From positions 60,624 to 124,623 of the forward strand of contig CANHGM010000004.1 of NCBI GenBank assembly GCA_947460345.1: 64,000 nucleotides of DNA, written 5' to 3'. The position numbers and the translations under genes are program-made. The notes beneath the pieces were generated by a model. That model did not search any database, was not told the origin of the DNA, and worked only from the letters and a program-made list of their open reading frames with translations. Of this stretch, positions 36,784-47,962 are shown piece after piece. Source of the DNA: Bacteroidota bacterium (GTDB lineage Bacteria > Bacteroidota > Bacteroidia > UKL13-3). Positions within the stretch are counted from its first letter, which is position 1; each line of letters begins with the position of its first letter.

Positions 36784-39116
36784 AGATATATAATTTATGT
36801 TTCTTAGTTTTTATAAGCATGTTATGTAAAGCACAAACTTCTTATGATAAATATAGTATTGAGCATATACATTTAAAATTAGAAATGTATCCACCTAATT
36901 CAAATTATATTGAAGGTTCAGCTACACTGGATATAAAAATTAAGAATAATCCGATACAATATATATCACTTGATTTGTTAAAACTATATATTGATAGTAT
37001 CATAGTTGAGAATAATGGTTCAACTATAAATGTTTCATATACATATAACGACACGCTTATACTTGCTCAATTAGATAGGTTTTATAGCCCAAACGAAACC
37101 GTAAAACTAACAGTATATTATAAAGGTAGGCCAGTGACTGATGCATCTGGTTGGGGAGGATTTTATAATTCGCCACCGTATATATATAATTTAGGTGTAG
37201 GATTTGACGCAAACCCTCACAGCTATGGAAGGGTTTGGTTTCCATGTTTAGATGATTTTAAAACTAAGTCTACATATTCATTTGAAATTACTGTAGATTC
37301 AGGTTATGTAGCAGTTCCCAATGGGTTAAGAAAAAGTATAACATATAAAGATAAAAAAGCAAATTTTTTATATGAATTAAACCAACCTATTCCTTCTTAT
37401 TTAGCTTGTATAGCAATTGCTCCCTATACTTTTTATACTTCGTCATATAATGGCATCCCAATAGAAATAGCAACTATGCCAAGTGATACTTCTAAAACTC
37501 GATTGTTATTCTTAAATTTACAAGAATGTATGAAAGGTTTTGAAGAATCATATGGTGCTTATCCATTCGAAAAAATAGGATATAGTTTAGTTCCTTTTAC
37601 CGGAGGAGCAATGGAACATGCCACCAATATTGCTTTACCAAAGTCAAGCTTAAGTGGAACTAAAAGTGATGAAACACTTTGGGCACATGAACTTTCACAT
37701 CATTGGTGGGGCGATAATATTACTTGTAGTACACCAGAAGATATGTGGCTAAATGAAGGCTGGGCTTCATTTTCTGAAGCGTTGTATACTGAGAAAATAT
37801 ATGGTAAAGATGCCTATAAAAAATATGTCTCAGATAATCATTTATATGTGTTGCAATTTGCACATAAAAGAGACAGCGGATATAGAGCTCTTACCAATAT
37901 GCCACATCAGTTTGTGTATGGTAGAACTATTTATAATAAAGGGGCTGATATGGTGCATAGTATGCGAGGTGTATTTGGAGATTCAGATTTTTTTGCCATC
38001 ACCAAAAAGTTTCAAAACGACTATAAATTCAAATCAGTTTCAACAACAGATTTACAAAATACTTCAAAACAAATTGTAAAAGATACTAATGTAGTTAATG
38101 ACTTCTTCGAACATTGGATCAATAATCCAGGTTTTACACATTTTGAAATAGTATCAAGAATAACCGAACAAAAAAACGGATATTTTGAAACAAAATTAGT
38201 GGTGAAACAAAGAACACAAGGAACTGTATATCAATATCAATATGTGCCTGTAGAAATTAGTTTCTTTAAAAATATCCTCGAATATAAATCTCAAACCTAT
38301 ATAATGAATGGATATGAAACAGCAATTACTTTTCAATCTGATTTCAACCCTGTTTTAATAGCTATCGATTTTAATGAAAAAATTTCAGACGCCATTACTG
38401 ATGATTATACCTTGGTTACAAATAAGACTGAGTTGGTTAACATGACCCATGGTAAAATGAACCTATATGTAAATAACAACGATGATTCATCTTTCATTAG
38501 AGTGGAGCATCACTGGGTAGGGCCAGAAGGACTGGTGACAGAAAAAGGTTTGTATTATCACCCATATAGATATTGGACAGTTGATGGTATTTGGAAACCA
38601 ACTTTCAATGCAGATGCCAGGATATTTTATAATGGCTCTTTAAGTATTATTGATGGATGTTTGGATGATAAATTAATATCTATCACAGAAGATAGTTTGG
38701 TCCTTTTATATAGAGAAAACAGCCAAAAAGAATGGAGCATATATAAAGATTATATCAAAACGATGCAAAATGTGAATGATAAAAAAGGCAATATAATGAT
38801 TAAGAATTTGCAGAAAGGTCAATATTGTTTAGGGATGTATGATCAGAAACTATCTGTTGCTCCTAAATTAGATGTAAAAAGGAATCATTTTGCTTTATAT
38901 CCTAACCCCAGTAAAGGTTATATCAATATTGAGTTTGATTCTTTACAAGTAAGAAAAAAAGTTAGAATATATACCATTGATGGTAAAGAAATATATAGCA
39001 ATGAAGTGCCTGAAAATATATATAACCTAAACATCAATATAAAACATAAAGGAATTTGTTTAATAGAAATTATTGAAAATAATATAGTTCAAACTCAAAA
39101 AATAATTATAGAATAA
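36777..39116 (+). CDS. Secreted M1 aminopeptidase with T9SS sorting domain
   Basis: A 779-residue exported metallopeptidase. The signal peptide is about 1-19. The M1 N-terminal beta domain leads to the substrate-binding GGAMEH and the zinc site HELSHHWW with ligands His304, His308 and Glu327 (WLNEGW). A non-catalytic beta region follows, then a T9SS type A sorting domain (ALYPNPSKGYINIEF ... NIVQTQKIIIE). It likely trims N-termini of peptides at the cell surface. The start overlaps the GT9 gene by 7 bp, so they are co-transcribed even though their functions differ. Confidence 0.92.
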   Translation: MLKIYNLCFLVFISMLCKAQTSYDKYSIEHIHLKLEMYPPNSNYIEGSATLDIKIKNNPIQYISLDLLKLYIDSIIVENNGSTINVSYTYNDTLILAQLDRFYSPNETVKLTVYYKGRPVTDASGWGGFYNSPPYIYNLGVGFDANPHSYGRVWFPCLDDFKTKSTYSFEITVDSGYVAVPNGLRKSITYKDKKANFLYELNQPIPSYLACIAIAPYTFYTSSYNGIPIEIATMPSDTSKTRLLFLNLQECMKGFEESYGAYPFEKIGYSLVPFTGGAMEHATNIALPKSSLSGTKSDETLWAHELSHHWWGDNITCSTPEDMWLNEGWASFSEALYTEKIYGKDAYKKYVSDNHLYVLQFAHKRDSGYRALTNMPHQFVYGRTIYNKGADMVHSMRGVFGDSDFFAITKKFQNDYKFKSVSTTDLQNTSKQIVKDTNVVNDFFEHWINNPGFTHFEIVSRITEQKNGYFETKLVVKQRTQGTVYQYQYVPVEISFFKNILEYKSQTYIMNGYETAITFQSDFNPVLIAIDFNEKISDAITDDYTLVTNKTELVNMTHGKMNLYVNNNDDSSFIRVEHHWVGPEGLVTEKGLYYHPYRYWTVDGIWKPTFNADARIFYNGSLSIIDGCLDDKLISITEDSLVLLYRENSQKEWSIYKDYIKTMQNVNDKKGNIMIKNLQKGQYCLGMYDQKLSVAPKLDVKRNHFALYPNPSKGYINIEFDSLQVRKKVRIYTIDGKEIYSNEVPENIYNLNINIKHKGICLIEIIENNIVQTQKIIIE

Positions 39117-40163
39117 ATGTATAAAAAAATATTCATATTAAGTTTAATTTCAATATTAATTGCATCCTGCTGTTGTGGTCCTTCTCGTGTTAGCTTTCAA
39201 GCATTAGAGTCAGCTGAAATTTCTTTACCTCAAAACGTACAAAAAATTTTAGTCATAAATAGATATAGACCTACCAAGCAAAACAATTGGGGAAATATAA
39301 TTGAAGGAATGTTAACGGGTGAAAAACCGATGCAAGATAGAAGAGGAGCAGAAGCGGCACTTAGTGGAATGGAGGCTCAATTGCTTCAAAGTCCGAGATT
39401 TTCTATCGTACATGCCAATGAAGAATTATTTGGAACTGGTACAGCATGGTTTCCTGAGCCTTTATCGTCTGATGTAATTCTAGACTTATGCAAACGATAT
39501 AATACTGATGCTGTTGTTTGTTTAGAAGCTTTTGATAGTGACAAACAGTTTCAGTTAACACCACAATACCATCCAGCAGTTGAAAGCTCTAAAACAGCAG
39601 CATATACATCATATATAGCCAAAAGAAGTGCACAGATAACCGTTTGTTGGAGACTGTATGAAGGAAAGACAGCCAATTTGTTAGATGAACATAGAATGAG
39701 TAATCAAGACACGTGGACTAGAGAAGATCGCGTTCAACAAAATGCAATTAACGGTCTTCCAAATGAAGTTACTGTCATGGAAAATTTAGGAAGAGTTAGC
39801 GGTGCTAAATATGCCAATAGAATTGCTCCGAACTGGGTTACTATTTCAAGAAAAATATATACTAAAGGTGATGAAAGTTTTAAAACCGGAAAAAGGTATA
39901 TGGAAACTAAAAAGTATGATGATGCCATTGCCATATATAAAACGGCACTTCAGAATCCTAAATCTAAAATTCAAGGAAAAGCAGCATATAATATTGCTGT
40001 TGCATTTGAATGCAAATCTGATTTGAAGGAAGCTAAGTCATGGGCAAGTAAAGCCTATAACGACTATGGTTTTAAAGATGGCTTAAGCTATACACACACC
40101 ATTGATGCAAGAATTGAAGACCAAGAACGGGTTGAAAAACAGATGAAGTCAAAAGAGAAATAG
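39117..40163 (+). CDS. DUF6340-like lipoprotein with TPR tail
   Basis: A 348-residue lipoprotein (lipobox IASC near residue 18, followed by two more Cys). The central part (about 40-240) matches the Bacteroidota DUF6340-like family (LDLCKRYNTDAVVCLEAF, CWRLYEGKTANLLDEHRM). The C-terminal 90 residues contain a TPR pair (KYDDAIAIYKTALQNPKSKI, AAYNIAVAFECKSDLKEAKSW). Function is unknown. It starts directly after the M1 peptidase stop codon. Confidence 0.75.
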   Translation: MYKKIFILSLISILIASCCCGPSRVSFQALESAEISLPQNVQKILVINRYRPTKQNNWGNIIEGMLTGEKPMQDRRGAEAALSGMEAQLLQSPRFSIVHANEELFGTGTAWFPEPLSSDVILDLCKRYNTDAVVCLEAFDSDKQFQLTPQYHPAVESSKTAAYTSYIAKRSAQITVCWRLYEGKTANLLDEHRMSNQDTWTREDRVQQNAINGLPNEVTVMENLGRVSGAKYANRIAPNWVTISRKIYTKGDESFKTGKRYMETKKYDDAIAIYKTALQNPKSKIQGKAAYNIAVAFECKSDLKEAKSWASKAYNDYGFKDGLSYTHTIDARIEDQERVEKQMKSKEK

Positions 40164-40209
40164 TTATATATATAAACTCACTTTTAATGTGTTTAATAAT
40201 ATTTTAGCA

Positions 40210-40794
40210 CTATTGTTTCTTCAAAATCTTTTGTATATATTTTCCAATGATATCAAATTCAATATTTACAACTGAACCAACAGTTAATTTTTTAAAATTG
40301 GTATGAGAGAAAGTATGTGGTATAATCACAACAGAAAACTTATTGGGTAAGCTATCAACCACTGTTAAACTAGTTCCATTAATAGTAATGGAGCCTTTTT
40401 CTACAGTAATATGAGATTCATTGTTATACTCAAAAACAAATTTCCAACTTCCATTTTGGTCTAATATTTCGATACAGGTAGCAACTGTGTCAACATGACC
40501 TTGCACTATATGTCCATCAAACCTTCCATGAGCAGGCATGCATCTTTCAATATTTAACTCTGAACCTTCTTTGAGGTATTTTAAATTGGTTTTATTTAAA
40601 GTTTCTTCAACAGCAGTTACTTTATATAAAATTCCATCAAAACCAGCAACTGTTAAACAAACTCCATCATGAGCAATACTTTGTCCTAACTCTAAATTGT
40701 TGTTCAATAATGACAATATATATATATCAATATTTGTCCCTGACTTTTCTATCTTTTCTACTTTACCAATCGTTTCTATAATGCCTGTAAACAT
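40210..40794 (-). CDS. ribE: Riboflavin synthase, alpha subunit
   Basis: A 194-residue enzyme forming riboflavin from two lumazine molecules. Two lumazine-binding repeats are present: MFTGIIETIGKVEKI with DGVCLTV in the first, and HGRFDGHIVQGHVD with GTSLTVVD in the second. Length is normal. It is alone, convergent with the lipoprotein gene and divergent from tagI. Confidence 0.95.
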   Translation of the reverse strand: MFTGIIETIGKVEKIEKSGTNIDIYILSLLNNNLELGQSIAHDGVCLTVAGFDGILYKVTAVEETLNKTNLKYLKEGSELNIERCMPAHGRFDGHIVQGHVDTVATCIEILDQNGSWKFVFEYNNESHITVEKGSITINGTSLTVVDSLPNKFSVVIIPHTFSHTNFKKLTVGSVVNIEFDIIGKYIQKILKKQ

Positions 40795-40855
40795 GCACGC
40801 AAATAAAGAACAATTATTTTATAATTTATACTAAATTACAATTATTTTTAAACAG

Positions 40856-41437
40856 ATGAATGATAGTAAAATACGTTGTCCTTGGTGTCTTTCTAGCGAA
40901 TTAATGATTGAGTATCAAGATACAGAATGGGGAGTACCGGTACATAACGACCAAAAATAGTTTGAATTTATGGTATTGGATTCTTTTCAAGCAGGGCTGA
41001 GTTGGAAAACAATTTTACATAAACGTAAAGGTTTTGAAAAAGCATTTAGACATTATGATTTTATACAAGTATCAAAATTTTCTGAAGAAGAAATTCAGGC
41101 TCTATATAGTTTTGATGGAATTATTAAAAATAAATTAAAAATAAACGCCACTGTAACAAATGCTCAAGCTTTTATTAAAATTATAGAGAATTTTGGGAGT
41201 TTTGATGAGTATATATGGAAATTTACACAGAACAAACCTATACAATCAGCTTTTGAATCTCAAAGCCAAATACCTGCTCAAAATGAAATAGCTTTAAGTA
41301 TGAGTAAAGACTTGAAAAAGTTGGGGTTTAAATTTGTAGGGCATACTATTTTTTATGCATTTATGCAAGCATCGGGTATGGTAAATGATCATATAACATC
41401 TTGTTTTAGATACAATGAAATAAAGAATTTGAAATAG
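40856..41437 (+). pseudogene. tag: DNA-3-methyladenine glycosylase I, interrupted by an in-frame TAG
   Basis: Reading from ATG at 40856 gives the conserved N-terminus RCPWCLSSELMIEYQDTEWG, then a TAG at 40958-40960 (codon 35), then the rest of the enzyme in the same frame (FEFMVLDSFQAGLSW ... GHTIFYAFMQASGMVNDHI). The stop sits where relatives have Leu (KLFE), so TTG to TAG is the likely change. The zinc-ligand His of the family motif YHDxEWG is Gln here, while the C-terminal His-x3-Cys remains. The enzyme would remove 3-methyladenine from DNA. An internal ATG at 40970 would give a truncated product lacking the zinc-binding N-terminus. Alternatives are a sequencing error or readthrough. Confidence 0.85.
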
Positions 41438-41457
41438 GGAAGCAACTATTTAAAACA

Positions 41458-41465
41458 TATATTTG
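41458..41465 (+). promoter_or_regulatory. Bacteroidota -7 element
   Basis: Exact TATATTTG, ending 10 nt before the ATG at 41476. Confidence 0.45.
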
Positions 41466-41475
41466 TCATACAAAC

Positions 41476-42999
41476 ATGAAAAAACTATATATACTTATAT
41501 TAATTGTATTAATTGCTTCAAAGTCAAAGGCTCAAACTGTTTTAGCTGGATGGAAACTAACATCAGATTCAGTTCAATGTTTAAGTAACAATAGTTTTTT
41601 TGGTGATGATACTAGTGTGGTATCAAGTGGCATTTATAATAAAACCTGGTTTTATGGCGATGGAGATAGTTGTCATTGTCTTCATGCAAGTCACTCTTAT
41701 ACAAAGCCAGGGATTTATGAAATTAAATTATTGATTGAAAATAATGGAATATATGATTCAATGATACATCAGGTTACTGTATTACCAAGTGCCAAACCTT
41801 ATTATAAAGTGAATTCTTTTGTAGTTTGTAGAGGTGATTATTTTGAGTTTACGGATACCATTACCAATAATTATGGTGCTAAAAGAATATGGAAATTTGG
41901 CGATGGTTCAACTGATACTAATAAAGTGGTAAAACATATATATAATAAATCTAGTTTATATTATCCTATTTTACTTTATAGCTTTACCAACGGTTGCATA
42001 GATTCAAATGATTCTTATACTTTAGAAGTTACGCCTAATATTATTGCACATATAAAAGCCAATAATTTAAAAGTTTGCGAAAAAAGCAATGTGGTAGATT
42101 TTGAGATTATGAATGATGCTGATACAGGAATTACAGGAAAAAACCTATGGGAATCTATACAATCAAGTGCTAACGATACAGGTAATGTATATCAGTTTAA
42201 TCCCAATGTTTCCGGAAAATATAAGATATATTTAAAAGTTGAATCATCTAATGGATGTGTATCATCAGACTCGGTAATATTGGTTGTTGATAAACAACCT
42301 ACTATTCACTGGACATGGGCCCCATCTGTCATTTGTAAAGGAGATACAATAGCTTTAAGTACTTTGGGTAGTTTGCCTGCCGGTTCGTATGATTCAATTT
42401 ATTATTCTTATTTGCTAAATCAATTGCTTTTAAAAAATGATACTTCAGCTTTGTTATTAAATGTATATGACTCAGGCTGGTATCAAGTGATAAGCCACAA
42501 TGGTGCTTGTACAGACAGTGCAATATCACATTATATATCATTAGCCATACCTATTAAATCATCAATTATTAAAGTTGGTGATACTTTGTATGCCAATAAA
42601 GGTTCAAATTATAATTGGTTTAAAAATGGTGTTTTTATATCAGGCTCTAATAACCAATACTATATACCCGTTGTCTCAGGAATTTACACAGTGCTTGTAA
42701 GCGACACCAATCAATGTGGATTGATGTCAGATTCTTTTTTAGTTTATTTGGGAATGGAGCAATTGTCAAATAGCCACTTGATAATTTATCCGAATCCCTT
42801 AAAAGATAATTTGAATATAATCAGTCATTCAACAGGTTTGATTCATTATTTTTTGTATGATTTGAATGGTAAATTAATTAAACAAGGCAACTTTAGTAAT
42901 CAAATTCAGCTTGCGACACAAGATTTTGAATCAAATATTTATATATTGAAATTAATAGATTCAGACAAGATTTATATGAGTAAATTAATTAAACATTAA
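41476..42999 (+). CDS. Secreted PKD-domain protein with T9SS sorting domain
   Basis: A 507-residue exported protein. The signal peptide is about 1-19 (SKAQ). Two PKD-like domains are marked by FYGDGDSCHCLHASHSYTKP (about 59-78) and KFGDGSTDTNKVVKHIY (about 140-156). Further Ig/PKD-like beta modules follow up to about residue 420. It ends in a T9SS type A sorting domain (LIIYPNPLKDNLNII ... NIYILKLIDSDK). There is no enzymatic domain, so a structural or adhesive surface role is likely. Its own -7 element suggests separate transcription. Confidence 0.82.
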   Translation: MKKLYILILIVLIASKSKAQTVLAGWKLTSDSVQCLSNNSFFGDDTSVVSSGIYNKTWFYGDGDSCHCLHASHSYTKPGIYEIKLLIENNGIYDSMIHQVTVLPSAKPYYKVNSFVVCRGDYFEFTDTITNNYGAKRIWKFGDGSTDTNKVVKHIYNKSSLYYPILLYSFTNGCIDSNDSYTLEVTPNIIAHIKANNLKVCEKSNVVDFEIMNDADTGITGKNLWESIQSSANDTGNVYQFNPNVSGKYKIYLKVESSNGCVSSDSVILVVDKQPTIHWTWAPSVICKGDTIALSTLGSLPAGSYDSIYYSYLLNQLLLKNDTSALLLNVYDSGWYQVISHNGACTDSAISHYISLAIPIKSSIIKVGDTLYANKGSNYNWFKNGVFISGSNNQYYIPVVSGIYTVLVSDTNQCGLMSDSFLVYLGMEQLSNSHLIIYPNPLKDNLNIISHSTGLIHYFLYDLNGKLIKQGNFSNQIQLATQDFESNIYILKLIDSDKIYMSKLIKH

Positions 43000-43014
43000 T
43001 TATTTAATTCTTGT

Positions 43015-43022
43015 TATATTTG
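43015..43022 (+). promoter_or_regulatory. Bacteroidota -7 element
   Basis: Exact TATATTTG, ending 21 nt before the ATG at 43044. Confidence 0.45.
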
Positions 43023-43043
43023 CATCACATACAATTTTATTAA

Positions 43044-44363
43044 ATGAAGAGTTTTTTTACTTATATATTTTTATTGCTTTTTGTAAATGGTTTTTCTCAA
43101 ATCTCTATTACAAAAAATGACATGCCAAGTGTAGGAGATAAAATTGTATATAGTGAATCATCTGTACAAGGGTTAAATTTTAATCAAAATAAAACAGGAG
43201 CAAATCAACAGTGGGATTATAGCAATTTGGCACCAACTAGTCAAGGTATATATAATTATGTATCTTCATTATCTACTCCATACTTAGCCTATTTTTTTAA
43301 CACAATTGGAATTAAAACGCAAGACACTTTAAATCTAGGAATTGTAAAGTTTTCAGATATATTTGATTTTTACAAAAAAACAGATTCCAAGTATTCTATA
43401 GTTGGAAGAGGCTTTTCGTATCAAGGTTTGCCTCTGCCTGCCAATTTTGATGTAGAAGATAAAATTTATAACTTCCCGTTAAAGTTTGGAGATAAAGATT
43501 CAACGCCTTTTTATTTTAAACTTACTGACCCTACTGGGACTTTACCATTTAGATATGCACAAACAGGTTGGAGGGTGACAGTGGTTGATGGATGGGGCAA
43601 TATATCAACACCATATGGCTCTTTTAGTTGTATTAGAGTAAAAACAAAATTGTATACAACAGATACAATTACTATTTCAGGTTTTTCAATCCCTATTAAA
43701 AGAACGTCTTTTGAATATAGGTGGTTAACCAATGGCGAGAAAATTCCGCTACTTCAAATTAATGGTACAGAAACTTTCGGTAGTTTTATTCCCACACAAG
43801 TTATATATAGAGATATCCCGAGAGAGCTTAAGCCAGTAGCTGATTATACTTATACCGATACCAAAGGCGAACCTGGATATGAAATCACATTTAATGATAT
43901 AAGTAAAAACAATCCAACAGAATGGATATGGTCAATTTCGCCTAATACATATACCTATATGTGGGGTACCAATGCAGGTAGTCCAACAGTTAATGTTAGA
44001 TTTGATTCAGTTGGTGTATATGATGTTTCTTTGAAAGTATCGAACAAGGGTGGGATAAGTGAAAAAATCAGAAATCAATTAATCAATATTGCACCAGCAG
44101 TCAAAAACGGTTTGCCTAGTTCAATGAGTGAGCAATTAAATATGTATCCTAATCCTGTTGCTGATAAAATACACTTTAATTTACAGTATTCTATTTTTCC
44201 ATCAATTATAGAAATTTACACCATATACGGGAAATTGCTGAAAAGTTATACTAGCTTCAATCAGCATGAAGTTTTTGATTTGTCAGATTTTAAAGCTGGG
44301 CAATACCTTGTAAAATTAACACAGGGTAACAAGCAAATGGTGAAATTGATTACCAAATTATAG
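43044..44363 (+). CDS. Secreted protein with PKD domain and T9SS sorting domain
   Basis: A 439-residue exported protein with a signal peptide at about 1-18. Residues 20-265 form an all-beta region of unknown family (VYSESSVQGLNFNQNKTG ... RTSFEYRWLTNGEKIP). A PKD domain spans about 270-350 (YEITFNDISKNNPTEWIWSI, SVGVYDVSLKVSNKGG), and a T9SS type A sorting domain ends the protein (LNMYPNPVADKIHFNL ... GQYLVKLTQGNK). It is not closely similar to the PKD protein upstream beyond the shared modules. Function is unknown. Confidence 0.82.
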   Translation: MKSFFTYIFLLLFVNGFSQISITKNDMPSVGDKIVYSESSVQGLNFNQNKTGANQQWDYSNLAPTSQGIYNYVSSLSTPYLAYFFNTIGIKTQDTLNLGIVKFSDIFDFYKKTDSKYSIVGRGFSYQGLPLPANFDVEDKIYNFPLKFGDKDSTPFYFKLTDPTGTLPFRYAQTGWRVTVVDGWGNISTPYGSFSCIRVKTKLYTTDTITISGFSIPIKRTSFEYRWLTNGEKIPLLQINGTETFGSFIPTQVIYRDIPRELKPVADYTYTDTKGEPGYEITFNDISKNNPTEWIWSISPNTYTYMWGTNAGSPTVNVRFDSVGVYDVSLKVSNKGGISEKIRNQLINIAPAVKNGLPSSMSEQLNMYPNPVADKIHFNLQYSIFPSIIEIYTIYGKLLKSYTSFNQHEVFDLSDFKAGQYLVKLTQGNKQMVKLITKL

Positions 44364-44381
44364 TTTTAAGTATTTAAAAGT

Positions 44382-44412
44382 ATACACCTATAATGGGTGT
44401 ATTTATTTATGT
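44382..44412 (+). terminator. Probable terminator after the PKD/T9SS gene
   Basis: A 7-bp stem ATACACC/GGTGTAT with a 7-nt loop, followed by the T-rich tract TTATTTATG, 19 nt after the stop at 44363. Moderate strength. Confidence 0.5.
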
Positions 44413-44522
44413 AAGTATTTGTATTTCAAGTGTTAGGATGTAATCGCCTCGTATTTCGCTTAAAATGTTCACAAAGTGTTTATAACGCGTATTTTTCTTG
44501 GTTGAAAATGTTGAAAACATGT

Positions 44523-44530
44523 TACTTTTG
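44523..44530 (+). promoter_or_regulatory. -33/-7 promoter of the first thioredoxin-like paralogue
   Basis: Exact TACTTTTG, with TTG at 44502-44504 giving an 18-nt spacer, close to the Bacteroidota -33/-7 arrangement. The ATG is 20 nt downstream. Confidence 0.55.
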
Positions 44531-44550
44531 TCGCATATCGATAAAAGAAA

Positions 44551-45144
44551 ATGTTGAAAAGGGTTAAGTTTGTGTACTTGTTGTTGGTGTTTCAATTAAT
44601 GGTTGTTGTATGCCATGCAACTGATTTTTGTGAGTATAGAAATGCAAGTGTGGTTTTCAACAACGCTAAGATTGAAGACAAACAAATACTTTTTGAGTTT
44701 TTGAGTAGTAAAGATGAAAATAGCTTACTGAAGTCTACTCAAATCTATTCAAAATATAGAAATGCAATGAATGTTGTATTAGTAATTGAAGGATCAAAGT
44801 TGTATCATGAGCTGAAATTTGATAAAAAGGGTATTAAATTTTTGTTGGTATCTAATGATAAACAGCTTAAATCTTACATAAAATCATATGATATATTGAT
44901 GATTGAAAATCAAATTTCATTGTTTTTTTCTACTTTGAACATCAAAAAACAGATTGATTACTTAGTAAAAATAAATAATATTTGTGATAAAAAGGCTCAA
45001 ATGATATTAGGCGAATACTATGCTAAACATGATAAAAAGAAAAATGATCAGACCTCGGTAGAGTGTTTTTTGAAACGATATACATTAAACAAAGAAGTAT
45101 TTTCTGAGTTCCAAAATTCTTACATTAAAAATTGGTCAAATTAG
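44551..45144 (+). CDS. Exported protein, degenerate paralogue of the next gene
   Basis: A 197-residue protein with an N-terminal signal peptide or anchor (about 1-23). Its second half is clearly related to the neighbour at 45210: LGEYYAKHDKKKND here against IGESYARIDKRRQH there, and RYTLNKEVFSEFQNSYIKNW against RFTLNLKYFKDFEQGYLAEW. The N-terminal half is shorter and lacks the thioredoxin-like active-site region and its Cys. No database family is recognised by eye. It has its own promoter, matching that of the paralogue (both TACTTTTG). Function is unknown. Confidence 0.65.
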   Translation: MLKRVKFVYLLLVFQLMVVVCHATDFCEYRNASVVFNNAKIEDKQILFEFLSSKDENSLLKSTQIYSKYRNAMNVVLVIEGSKLYHELKFDKKGIKFLLVSNDKQLKSYIKSYDILMIENQISLFFSTLNIKKQIDYLVKINNICDKKAQMILGEYYAKHDKKKNDQTSVECFLKRYTLNKEVFSEFQNSYIKNWSN

Positions 45145-45188
45145 TCTCTTTACATAATATTAATTTGTTTAGAGGTGTTTCAGTATAT

Positions 45189-45196
45189 TACTTTTG
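45189..45196 (+). promoter_or_regulatory. -33/-7 promoter of the second thioredoxin-like paralogue
   Basis: Exact TACTTTTG, ending 13 nt before the ATG at 45210; TTTG at 45164-45167 lies 21 nt upstream. It supports 45210 as the start rather than an upstream GTG at 45132. Confidence 0.55.
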
Positions 45197-45209
45197 CCAC
45201 ATAAAGTTT

Positions 45210-45893
45210 ATGAAAATTTTTAATTATATTAATTCAGTTTTGTTAACGGTTTCCCTAAGCATACTTGTATTTTCAAGTGAGGCTCAAAAACCTAGACTCG
45301 ATTATATGAGTAAAAACAGTGCTAGTTTTATATTTAACCAGTCAAAACTTGATAAAAGACCTGTTTTTGTTTTAGTTCATTCGGTTCATTGTTATACTAG
45401 TCGACAGTTTATAAGAGAAGTGATGAATCAAAATGAAGTAATTCAAACTATTAGAATGAATTTTAATTGTATGAATGCTGACGTTTCAAATAGAAATGGG
45501 AAAGTTTTTGCTGAAAAAAATAACTTAATGTTAATGCCAGTTTTGGTGTTGTATAGTAGCGATGCTCAAATGAATTTTAATTGTAAATTGAAGTTAGATA
45601 AAACATATATATTAGATCAATTAAGGAATTTTTTATCAGCTTGTAATATTAGAAATCAAATTCAGATGCTAAGTAGGACAAATGAAAATATTGACTTTAA
45701 AACTGCTTCATATAGGATTGGGGAGTCTTATGCTAGAATTGATAAACGAAGACAGCATAATATGTCTGATGATGTAAATAAAAATGTAAGCAGATTTACT
45801 TTAAATTTAAAGTATTTTAAAGATTTTGAACAAGGTTATTTGGCTGAGTGGGAAAAGCTGAAAATGAAAAAAGAAGAAACAATGCCTGAATAA
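45210..45893 (+). CDS. Exported thioredoxin-fold-like protein lacking CxxC
   Basis: A 227-residue protein with a signal peptide (about 1-25, cleavage near SEAQ). Residues 48-150 follow the thioredoxin_7/DUF255-like pattern: RPVFVLVHSVHCYTSRQFI, then a REV(M)NQNEV helix, MNADVSNRNGKVFAEKNNL, and the strand MLMPVLVLYSS with the cis-Pro position (LMP). Only one Cys (Cys61) remains where CxxC is expected, so disulfide exchange is unlikely. The C-terminal 70 residues form a helical region shared with the upstream paralogue. It may bind or chaperone exported proteins; function is unknown. gyrB follows after 105 bp. Confidence 0.65.
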   Translation: MKIFNYINSVLLTVSLSILVFSSEAQKPRLDYMSKNSASFIFNQSKLDKRPVFVLVHSVHCYTSRQFIREVMNQNEVIQTIRMNFNCMNADVSNRNGKVFAEKNNLMLMPVLVLYSSDAQMNFNCKLKLDKTYILDQLRNFLSACNIRNQIQMLSRTNENIDFKTASYRIGESYARIDKRRQHNMSDDVNKNVSRFTLNLKYFKDFEQGYLAEWEKLKMKKEETMPE

Positions 45894-45908
45894 AATTGCA
45901 TTGTATAA

Positions 45909-47951
<2,043 letters not shown>

Positions 47952-47962
47952 TCTTTTTTGTA

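Noticed and set aside
37753..38079. 108-codon overlapping ORF inside the M1 aminopeptidase gene
   Set aside because: It lies out of frame within a clearly conserved catalytic domain and its product has no recognisable features.
45132..45209. N-terminal extension of the second thioredoxin-like paralogue
   Set aside because: The -7 element at 45189 lies inside it, and the signal peptide begins at the ATG at 45210.
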